Assembly: GCA_030549495.1 (NCBI GenBank)
Contig: JAUIRK010000293.1
Coordinates: 744,001 to 808,000, forward strand
Origin: Nectonema munidae
Taxonomy: Eukaryota; Nematomorpha; Nectonematoida; Nectonematidae
DNA: 64,000 nucleotides
Direction: 5' to 3'
Each line of letters begins with the position of its first letter. Positions within the stretch are counted from its first letter, which is position 1. A program made the position numbers and the translations under genes. Shown piece by piece: positions 42,900 to 64,000 of this stretch. The notes below the pieces were generated by a model that was not told the DNA's origin, made no database searches, and worked only from the letters and a program-made list of their open reading frames with translations.

Positions 42900-45800
42900 A
42901 AACCACCCCATACCTAACAACTTCTCTCAATAACTTACACAAATCAAACATAACATAGACAACAGCCACCACATAGTTATATCGACCGACTTAAATGCTA
43001 GATCCTACCTCTGGGAATAAAATCAAATACACGAGGCTCACTCACACTCGAATTTCTAGCATCTCACAATCTAACAATAGCCGACATCGATAAATCCCCA
43101 ACGTTTACACGACTGCATCTAAACAACATATATCAATCGCACAACGATTTAGCCACCATTTCCAACTCCTTTCTCAGACATCCCATCCGCCTCCGACCAC
43201 GCATACATAATCTTTTAAATCGACCTCACTACTAAACTCTCAAAAATTCCAAATCCTAATTAGTAGAAACAAATATTCTGGACAGCATTCCTTCACAATC
43301 TTAAATCTAAGCTAGACAACATAATCCTGACAACAGATACAACAAACAATCTTGAAACATCTGCTCTTCAACTAAACAAATTTATCACAGCAAGCATTCA
43401 CACAGCAACTCCTACAAAACAGCTTCCTAGAAGACAGCACGCTCATTTTTGGACCACTACTTTAAACAACCTCAAACAACAATTACGCAAATCTCTAAAA
43501 AATCTAAGGAAACCCAACTCTTACAGTAATATTCAACATTACTTCCTCCTCAAAACTCCTATCAGTTAGAAATTAAAAAAGCTAAAAAATCAAGCTTGGA
43601 AACATTTTTACAATCAAACTCCAACAAACCCATGGTCAATCATCAACAAACTTACACATAAATAGCATACAGCATCACTCTCCAATCTTCTTTCATGCTA
43701 TCAAGATTCAATATTTATCAACCACACTTGACTCAACGCTCTATTTCCCGATGCACACTAATGTAACTGACAATATAACCCATACACTTATTAGAATGGA
43801 AACAAAAGTATTTCTACTAAATAACACCATTAACTCACACCCAAAAATCACAATCAAAGAGCTAAATAAAACCAGACATTCGATAAAAACCAAATTTCCT
43901 AGCAGCCTTGACTTCATCTATATTAAACTTGTGAAAAAGGCCTATTTGTAAAATATTCAAACTAGTGTTAATCCCCAAACCAAATCCCAACCATAATTCA
44001 ATCAAAAAATGACCTCAATTTCTTTATTGCCAACCCTAGGCAAAATCATCGAAAAAATTCTACAAAAGAGTAAATTCATTACATCCTCAAAAATAACCTA
44101 ATACACCCGAATCAATTCGCATATTTACCAAATAAAAACACCAAATTAGCCCTATCTTTACATAGAAAAAACACTAAATAACCAAAATATAGCAACAACC
44201 ACATTTCTAGACATCGAAAATGCCTTAAATGCAGGATGGCATCCTTCAATCATCAACAAACTCATCGATAAAAAAATATCCTAAATACATAACCAAATTC
44301 GTAAACAACTTCTTCAAAAAGCATTTTCATCTTGCTACATAACAAAATAAATACATCCCGAAACTAACTCTCTCCACTCCGCAAAGAGGCAGTATATCAG
44401 ATATCCTATGGCTAATCCTCATCAACCCCATTCTTAATTTTTTTTTCCAACACAAACTCTGACTTTACCTAATGCTACTCCGATGATATCTTATTTACCT
44501 TCACAAATACATTACAACTAAACAACACCAATCGCACTGCGAATCTAATCACACAAATACAAACAATTGCTACCAACCGGCGTGACTTTTTACCCAAACT
44601 TACCCAAACTCTTTTCAAAAATTATTTCTGGATAAAAAAAACCAAAATAAAAATAAATAGGCTCTAAGTAAAAGATTAAAAACGAAAATTATTATCTATC
44701 CTAGATTTTTTTTCAATATAAAGTCAAATTTAAAATATAATTTTTTTAAGTTTTTTGATTTTTATTAATTTCAACCATGATTCAATTCGATTTTTAGAAA
44801 TAAAAACTGAATTTTTTATTTTTTGTATTTTTTATCAATAATATTTTTGAGACTTCAAATTTTTCCCCAGTTAACAGATATAGTTCTCTAAACGTTGATT
44901 TCAACTATAATATAAAAATGGGGCTTCTGTCCCAAACACACAAATACCTATACTCATCATTAATCCTCCCAGTAATTCAATACGGAATTCTTTCCTGGGC
45001 ATCTCCTTAAAACATCCCACAACAATCCATTTTCTTAACAAGATACGCCGTTTCTGCCTACTTTGCATCCCCAACGCATATCGTACTACTTCCACACAAT
45101 GCCTAGAAATTCTAACAAACACCCTACCATTACAACTTCAATTCAAAAAAACTATTATTAAGCGCTTCATCTTGACATACAACAACTTACTACCCTCCCT
45201 TTCTTCCGATCATACCCCACAGCAATATTATATCCTATTCTTTCTACTCACATCTATTAGCAAAATACGCACCAAATATAGCTAACTACCTAGTTCATCC
45301 TTCAATACATCCATCTTTTTTAACTCACCCATCTGCACAAAATCCATTCAAAACATCTATATGCAAAAACAATTTTTTTGCAAAATAATCAATTTCACAC
45401 TTTCGCTCTATCTCTTCAATAACCTCCCTACGTATCTTCACAGACGCCTCAAAGAAATCTCTAAGTACCTCCTTTGCTTACGCCTTCTTCATAGGCTCTT
45501 CCATTCGCCCCTTTTACACCCATCGCTCCCGATTAAATCCTCTACTCTCAATCTCTGAATGCGAGATCTTTTGCCATTTACACGCCTGCAATACGATAAC
45601 TAAAAACATTAACTACCTCCTTCCCCAATTTACTACCATCCATTTCTATACCGATGCACAAAATATAATCCAGGATCTCTCTCTATCACACAACATCCCC
45701 TTTCCCTCCTTTCAACTCGCCTCCTCCTTAATCAATCTTACAAAACATTTCCTCATACACCTATGCTGGTACCCTGCTCATCTAAACATACCAGAAAACT

Positions 45801-46500
45801 CCCTTGTATACTACTTAACCTCAAACATATACCTAACCTCCCACATCCCTCTCATCAACTCCCTACCTCTCAAAACCTTTCTAACGCACATTCACTTATC
45901 CTCTCTAGAAGAATGGCAGATGTACATATCTTCATCTCAAAATGCACTAATCTCCTCTTTACCACACATCAGCACAATTCACACAACTTTCAAAAAAAAA
46001 TTTACACCACCTCGTTCAAACATTTGTTGGCTATCAGGCCACTGCCCATGCTAAGCATATCTCTTTCGAATTAAAGTTAGCGAAAATCTATACTATTGTT
46101 TTGGATACGACACAATAGGACCGCCCTACCCCCTCCCCTCCCCACGTCTCTTCTTCCCTCTCCTCCCCCACAATTTCTTCTTTCTCTCCCTTTTTTTTTA
46201 ATCCACTTCCCCCCCCACACTAAGATTTTTTTTTTCACCCCCCACACCAAAAATCCCTCTTAACCCCCCCTTACATCTTTTACAAAACACTCTCCCCCTT
46301 TGTGATACCTCTAACAAACAAATCTTCCTTTCCTTTTTTTTTTTTTAAAAATATATCTATTACATTTTTTTTTTTTTTATCACAAGGAGGTTTTTTTTAT
46401 AAAAAAAAAAAAAATAAAAATTTTTTTTTATAAATAATTATAAAAAAAAAATAATATAAATAAATAAAAAAAAAAAAAAAAAAAAAAAATATAAATTATT
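42900..46500 (+). mobile_element. LINE with endonuclease, reverse transcriptase and RNase H remnants
   Basis: A degenerate non-LTR element. Endonuclease end: VISTDLNARSYLW (near 42975) and TFTRLHLNNIYQSHNDLA (near 43105). RT: TTFLDIENALNAGWHPSIIN (near 44200), then YSDDILFTFTNT at about 44478 as the catalytic box. Thumb: SLILPVIQYGILSWASP (near 44960). RNase H: FYTDAQNIIQDLSL (near 45650) and HLCWYPAHLNIPENSLV (near 45760). A C-terminal SGHCP block lies near 46040. An RNase H domain after RT points to the I/jockey-superfamily groups that keep it. The sense strand is A/C-rich and G-poor. Many stops and frame changes make it inactive. A separate element is inserted at about 44583-44905, and the 3' end runs into long A/T homopolymers. 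Confidence 0.82.
44583..44905. mobile_element. Insertion inside the LINE, AT-rich, with repeated end motif
   Basis: Starts GTGACTTTTTACCCAAACTT then ACCCAAACTCTTTTCAAAA, directly after the LINE RT catalytic region, and the LINE thumb resumes near 44910. The reverse complement of this start ends another copy at about 47262-47312, and a shorter version ends at about 46942-46972. It is thus the end of a dispersed non-autonomous element with ACCCAAACT subterminal repeats. Confidence 0.6.
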
Positions 46501-46625
46501 AAAAAAGAGTGGAAAAAGGAAATAGTTATTTTTTTTTATTTCTTCTTTTTTTTCTAATAAAAAAATAAAAAATTATTTTTAATTAAAAAAAAATATATAT
46601 TTTTTAATTTTTTAAAAAAATACTT
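46100..46625 (+). repeat. Low-complexity tail: C/T-rich then A/T homopolymers
   Basis: C-rich and T-rich blocks (46130-46340) are followed by runs of T and A up to about 24 bases (46350-46600). It probably contains the LINE 3' UTR and poly(A) tail. It is not a CpG island. Confidence 0.7.
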
Positions 46626-46640
46626 ATTTGTAAAAAATCT

Positions 46641-46810
46641 GAGCCTCAAAGATTTTTAGGGTCTATAGAGTTGAAGTTCAGTGGTTTAATCCTAAAGGCT
46701 CCTGACTCTTAAAAATAAAATAACAAAATCTGTGACTAACCATCTCAAGCATATTGCAAGCACATAGCCTTACGGGAGAAAGTGGTTTGATATTCAACCA
46801 ACCAAATAAA
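46641..46810 (+). mobile_element. SINE, same family as 54363-54548, diverged
   Basis: Starts GAGCCTCAAAGATTTTTAGG and ends TATTCAACCAACCAAATAAA, with CATAGCCTTACGGGAGAAA near the tail. It matches the minus-strand copy at 54363-54548 along its length. The B-box position is degenerate (AGTTCAGTGGTTTAATCC). A tail-only copy lies at 46975-47065 (TAACCTTACGCGAGCATAAC, then TACCTACCTACC). Confidence 0.7.
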
Positions 46811-47065
46811 TAATCAAGTTATTTTTTTTATTTTTTATAATTCAATTTCAAATTAATAATTTATTTTAATTTTATGCTGAGAATAATTCTTCTATGTATA
46901 TTTAACTTATTCTGTGTATATTTAAATTTGTTTTGATCTGTTTGGGTATATTTGGGTAAAAAGTCCCACCCCTACTAACATCTCAATCCTCCTTAACCAA
47001 CTCTTAACCTTACGCGAGCATAACAGCACACGCTGGAAAGTGCTTTGAAATCTACCTACCTACCT

Positions 47066-47312
47066 ACCTTAGGTGTTTTAAATTTTTCAATTTTGAAAAG
47101 ATCTTATGACTGGAGCAAAAGATGCTCCAAAATACCTTGTGAAAAATCCAAAATAGCATATAAAAACATTTATTTCACTTAAGAGCAGAAAAATAATTGG
47201 AAAAAATGTGAAAAACGCTCTAATCTTTCAAAATAATCAAACAGTTCAATTATTTTTATATTTTGAAAAGAGTTTGGGTAAGTTTGGGTAAAAAGTCAGG
47301 CCCCACAGTGTG
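47066..47312. mobile_element. Non-autonomous element end (ACCCAAACT family)
   Basis: Ends GAGTTTGGGTAAGTTTGGGT, then AAAAAGTCAGGCCCCACAGTG, the inverse of the start of the 44583 insertion. A second end, GGGTAAAAAGTCCCACCCC, lies at 46954-46972. The left limit is uncertain. Confidence 0.5.
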
Positions 47313-48117
47313 CGAAGAATAAATCACATTCCACTGCTATCACCATTGTTATTGATCTTAATGCATAACTATGCGTTAGCCTCCTTACATAACCAAAAAA
47401 GTACTTTTATATTAATTTAGAATTTTCAAAATGTTAATTGTCTGTTAAAATTTTTTAAGTCATATGCCATCCCTATTTTTATACACAAATTTATAACAAG
47501 TAATGTTTACTTATGTAGGGAGGTAAACCCGGTTTTTCATTCTTCTATTTTTACTTTCTATAGTTGTTTTCTATTGCCTATTTTATTCAACAAATTTGAT
47601 ATAAAAATAACCAAATGAAGTCTGGAATTTGATAATTAATCATTTTACTTTTTATATTTTCATAATTATTTAAGAAATCTATGATGCCTCCTCAATGTTA
47701 TATCATTTCTTTTTTATACATATTATTATAATCAGTTAATAAGATTCCTCCTTCAATTTTATATCATTTCTTTGTTATACATATAATAAAAATCAGCTAA
47801 TATGATACCACCTTTTATTTTATAACATTTCAGTAAAATAGTAACACCTATTAAACATCTATTTAAAATATTCGCTTTTGGTAAATATATCTATATATAA
47901 TATTACATTTTTTTTAATAAATATTATCGATACAGGAAAAAATCAATAGCCAAAAATGAAAAAAAGAAGCATAGACTTTAAGAAATCTGATAGAAATCTG
48001 TGTTTATCAGTGTCTGATTACTTCTGCCCATATCTACACATGTCTTTCGATATTTTAACAATTTCCGTCTTGCTTGACTACCTTTTGTCTAGACAAAAAA
48101 TAAGGTAGATTTTAAGA
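47313..48117. other. AT-rich spacer
   Basis: No gene seen. A short direct repeat occurs: TCCTCAATGTTATATCATTT at 47687 and a close match TCCTTCAATTTTATATCATT at 47749, each followed by a CTTTTTTATACATA-like sequence. Confidence 0.5.
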
Positions 48118-50597
48118 AATTTGAAAGCATAATTATACATTACAAATTTAAGGTTGAAAAAATTGATTCAAAAAAAAATTTTTGAAAATTATCCAACATT
48201 CTCAAAGATTCAAAAGTACGTTGATTATATAGGAAAGAAAAAAATGTAAGTCTTGATGGATGCATACCGTTCAAAAGATTTTGGATAATGAAGGAAATTT
48301 GTAAATGAGGAAATTATCAAAATTAAATAAAACAAGAAAATATATATACAAGTTTGCATATTATCTGATTTTATAAAAAAGAATCAAGATCACAAGAGGC
48401 TTAACAATTTAATTCATTTTTTAAAGAATAAAAAAATGATGACTGACTATAATTTTTCTAAAGATTACAAAAATAGAGGCACACCCTTAGATTTTCTAAA
48501 AGAAATAAGTAATGAATAATTAAACTTCAAAATATTATTATAAAAATAAATAATAATTAAAGGATACTTTATTTTGTAAATTTAGGGATTTCTTGAATAA
48601 AGAAATCATAAAAGCTGACATATTTGAAAAATCCAGAGAAAAATGATTATAGATTAAGGTAGCTTGAACCTTATATTTTTTGATATACATCGATGATATT
48701 TTTGTCAAATCCAAATTTGAAAATTATAAATTGTGCAGAAGATTTGACAGTGTTAATAGCTAATTTACTTCTAGTTTCTCAAGTACTCATTTGTAGTTGC
48801 ATTATTGAAAATTAGCATGAGGAGAACTTCTATAAAATAATAAACTGGTATGTATCAAACTATCTTCGCATAAATCATGTAAAAACTGTCTACCTGTCCC
48901 ACAAGAGTAATTGACAATTGTTTCTAAATAAGCTGAATATCAATTTAACTGTAACGAATAAAATTTTGCGAATATTACTAACAAATTAAATAAAATGGGA
49001 TACAAACATTTGATATGTCTCATATAAAATAAGTAAAGTGATTCGATAGATAAATCTGTTCAAATCATTACCAATTCATTTAAAACTAGATCTATACGGA
49101 GAGCTGATATTTGCCTCATCTCTCTTACAGTATTGGATATTCTAATATCTCGCGACTGGAGTCTACAAAAAAGAACTTTAAAAATGACCTCCTACTTTTG
49201 AAAACTTTAATTTCAAAAGTCATACAATGTTTGTTTTTATGAAAAGGAATTTTGGATTTATTAGAGATATTATAGACTAAATTTTTCATTTTTGACTTTG
49301 TATATCATTCGAACCTTCAAGCATTGATTCACCTTTTACATTTTCAAATCTTTTCTTTACGGTTAATTGCAAAAATCTTGTTTTTAACTTCAATTACACA
49401 AACCGTCTTAATACATTTTCTATCTCATTATTCAACTTGACGTCCTGTTCTTTCTTACGTGTTTTCTCACTCCTCATGTTAGTAGGATATTTCATTTCTT
49501 TCTTTTGCACTTTTATAACAAACTACATTTCAGAATGTTAAATAAAGAGTTTACTTTGCATTACTTTTATCACGACAAACTCTAAAATAGAAAATGAATA
49601 AATTTGTTCTAAAACTTTTAAGTTTGCTTCCAAAAATCTATTAATTTATATAATTATACTGCTTATTTTCTTTAATGTATGCACCTTTGAGGTTGCTACA
49701 CCAAATGTGAAAATCTTGTTTTGTAAATATAGGTTTATTTTTGTATTAACTTAGATTTTTTAATTCAGAAGTTAAAATGAACCATTTTTATGAACATCTA
49801 TTCGATGAAAGCAAAGATAAGTTTTTAAATTGCTGATCAAGCCCTTCAGGAGCCAATGATACTTAAATTTTCTTCTTATTTTGTATAATACTATTGGATA
49901 ATTATTTTTTATTGTTATTTATCATTTTTCTTTAAATCAACTCTTATAAGTTTATATAACTATTAGCATGCATGTGCAAGTGATGCATGTTTATATATAC
50001 ATCTTGTCAAAATAAAGCCATCTTATTCTACTATATATTTTTATAATTTTTGTTTTAAATATTTTATTTGTCCGATCATTTTTCTCTGGATTTTTCAAAT
50101 ATGTCAGCTTTTATGATTTCTTTATTCAAGAAATCCCTAAATTTACAAAATAAAGTATCCTTTAATTATTATTTATTTTTATAATAATATTTTGAAGTTT
50201 AATTATTCTTCTTTTGGAAAATCTAAGGGTGTGCCTCTATTTTTGTAATCTTTAGAAAAATTATAGTCAGTCATCATTTTTTTATTCTTTAAAAAATGAA
50301 TTAAATTGTTAAGCCTCTTGTGATCTTGATTCTTTTTTATAAAATCAGATAATATGCAAACTTGTATATATATTTTCTTGTTTTATTTAATTTTGATAAT
50401 TTCCTCATTTACAAATTTCCTTCATTATCCAAAATCTTTTGAACGGTATGCATCCATCAAGACTTACATTTTTTTCTTTCCTATATAATCAACGTACTTT
50501 TGAATCTTTGAGAATGTTGGATAATTTTCAAAAATTTTTTTTTGAATCAATTTTTTCAACCTTAAATTTGTAATGTATAATTATGCTTTCAAATTTT
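48118..50597. repeat. Long inverted repeat: arms 48118-48647 and 50075-50597
   Basis: The arms are nearly identical reverse complements over about 525 bases. The only clear differences seen are one C/T change and a 4-9 base indel near 48505/50215. The left arm begins AAATTTGAAAGCATAATTAT and the right arm ends ATAATTATGCTTTCAAATTT. The 1.43-kb spacer holds a decayed LINE fragment. Transcription across the locus would give a long hairpin RNA. The right arm ends 480 bases before the first mortalin exon. It could be an inverted-duplication transposon, a local rearrangement, or an assembly artefact. Confidence 0.88.
48653..49560 (+). mobile_element. LINE fragment: reverse transcriptase palm end and thumb
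   Basis: Starts at the inner edge of the left inverted-repeat arm with LEPYIF, then IYIDDIFVKSKFENYKLC in the adjoining frame. Later NWYVSNYLRINHVKTVYL and LFKSLPIHLKLDLYGELIFA follow the post-catalytic pattern of LINE RTs. Frame changes and stops are frequent. The N-terminal parts are missing, as in a 5'-truncated insertion, and the sequence fades before 49600. Confidence 0.65.
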
Positions 50598-51090
50598 TTC
50601 TTCCTTACATGACACTTTTTTTCAAAGAAATTGCAATTTTTATTTCACCTTAAAAGTTAAAAATTATAACTTGATTTAATTTTATGAGCCAATCATTAAC
50701 TTATTTTCCGACTTTGACTTTCTCTTCCTCAAAATTTATTGTTCAGATTTTGCCACCCTGATGTATATATCTTATAAATAAGTGTGTCATCTATTGAATT
50801 ATCTATAATTTGATATTTTGTATATTTGTTTCACGCACATCTTGATATAATTGCAAGTATATTTCTTTCTTTTATTTTAAAAGGTGGATGCGAGTTTGGG
50901 TGTACTTTGCGAATAATTTAACTTATCCAATACATTTCTAATCTATATTCATAATTAAAATTATAATAAAAAGATTAATTTCAAACGTTTAATATACGAA
51001 TTGAACAAAATTATTAACGTGATCTTTTTTTTGCCTTCTAATATTAATTTTCTGTTATAATATAAACATATTTTTTTTAGTTATATAACA
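50598..51090 (+). promoter_or_regulatory. Upstream region of the mortalin gene
   Basis: 490 bases between the inverted repeat and the first assigned exon. A TTTTTTTTAG acceptor-like signal at 51071-51080 stands just before the ATG at 51091, so part of this may be an intron of the transcript and the true promoter may lie further left. No convincing heat-shock element pair (nGAAnnTTCn) or TATA box was identified. Confidence 0.35.
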
Positions 51091-63215
<12,125 letters not shown>

Positions 63216-63265
63216 TATCCACAAAGTATTAAAGAATATTCCCGGCAAGTAAGCTCTACTTCATG

Positions 63266-63320
63266 CGCAAAATAAATCAAGCCCAAATTCCGGGTATTTT
63301 GTTCTCAAATTTTGAATAAA
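63266..63320 (+). terminator. HSPA9: Candidate polyadenylation signals of the mortalin gene
   Basis: AATAAA at 63271-63276 and again at 63315-63320, 56 and 100 bases after the stop codon at 63213-63215. Either would suit a short 3' UTR. If the gene is instead spliced again after GCTTATAAAAAA (GTAAAA follows at 63169), the signals would not be used. Confidence 0.5.
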
Positions 63321-64000
63321 ATATAGTACTTTGGCTTATAATTTCAGTGTTATTTTGTTATTACCAAACTAAAACCATTCTACTTTCTTATTGTCCAGTC
63401 CCATTATTATACTCACATTTGTCCTGTGTACTTGGAGTTTAGCGACTGGCCTACTACACTTGTAGTTATATACACAAAACTTAATAGAATCGGAATGTAT
63501 AAATATTTATCTATTTCCTTTTTATCCAACAATTTTTATTCTTTTTTGAATAAGTTTTGTATATACTCGAATTTGTTTGTTTCGAATACATTATAATAAA
63601 AAAGAGGTCGCCCATTACTTTTATGTCTAAAGAGTGCACAAACTGAAATTCATTTTTTTGAAATTTATTTTTATATAGTTAGCGATTTGGAATGGCAGAT
63701 TAAATTAATTTTCTTCCATTTAAGAATGTATTAAATTATATTCATTTATTTCCATAGAATTCTAGTCTGATTTATGCAAGGAAATTTGATTCTCAAATAA
63801 ATAAATAACTAAAAAGAGCTATTTTAGGGTAAGGATGTGTTGATAATAGGGTATCCGGTAATTTCATCGTATAGTAAATTCATCATGATGCAATCGGTTG
63901 GTATTTTCATCGTATAGTGATTACATCGCGAGATCTGTGGATTAACCATTACTTCCTTGTGGTGTCACAAGATAATCCCACAATTTGCGCATATATGCAT
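63321..64000. other. Downstream flank of mortalin gene, with a 43-bp tandem pair
   Basis: No coding exon recognised. Bases 63858-63900 and 63901-63943 are two 43-bp units sharing TTCATCGTATAGT and a following ATTCATC/ATTACATC. The array may continue beyond the right edge. Confidence 0.55.

Noticed and set aside
42840-43250. Host coding region suggested by C-rich composition
   Set aside because: Motifs such as VISTDLNARSYLW place it in the LINE endonuclease.
46130-46345. Possible CpG island or promoter
   Set aside because: The C richness is C/T low complexity with almost no CpG, following a LINE; better explained as its 3' region.

Overview
The window looks like arthropod nuclear DNA: very AT-rich, with short exons, long introns and dense decayed transposons. 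A caligid copepod such as a salmon louse would fit, but that is inference from composition and repeat style, not from a diagnostic gene. There are no operons, no bacterial genes, no CRISPR array, and I recognised no LTR or retrovirus-like element.

Two host genes are clear. The left 26.6 kb on the minus strand is the 5' part of a PDZ-GEF gene (RAPGEF2/RAPGEF6 type, Drosophila PDZ-GEF), a Rap guanine-nucleotide exchange factor. Eight coding exons were found, from the start codon at 26597 to the RasGEF-N exon at 843-1007; the PDZ, RA and catalytic RasGEF exons must lie beyond the left edge. One short exon between 25278 and 7359 was not located. The right end, 51.1-63.2 kb on the plus strand, is a complete or nearly complete mitochondrial-type Hsp70 gene (HSPA9/mortalin) in 13 exons. 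The exons join in frame throughout (630 codons plus stop), but no transit peptide is visible.

Between and inside these genes are mobile-element remains. There are several LINE fragments (about 1.7-2.45, 9.8-12.4, 22.6-22.9, 42.9-46.5 and 48.65-49.6 kb). There are hAT pieces (15.9, 19.6-20.2 and 60.8-61.7 kb) and a decayed piggyBac transposase in a mortalin intron (55.5-57.1 kb). tRNA-derived SINEs occur, one with a perfect 12-bp target-site duplication, and a hAT-type MITE has a perfect 8-bp duplication. A set of short elements carries TTAA-CCC...GGG-TTAA ends, which points to piggyBac mobilisation. Two regions hold long inverted repeats: a nested one at 12.55-13.23 kb, and a nearly identical 0.52-kb pair at 48.1 and 50.1 kb just upstream of the mortalin gene.

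The middle (26.6-51 kb) has no recognised host gene. It holds an unidentified 220-codon ORF at 31763-32425 in a patch less AT-rich than its surroundings, and a plausible lone 38-codon exon at 32857-32970. These are the least explained coding signals. All identifications come from reading the sequence and recalling protein families; no database search was run.
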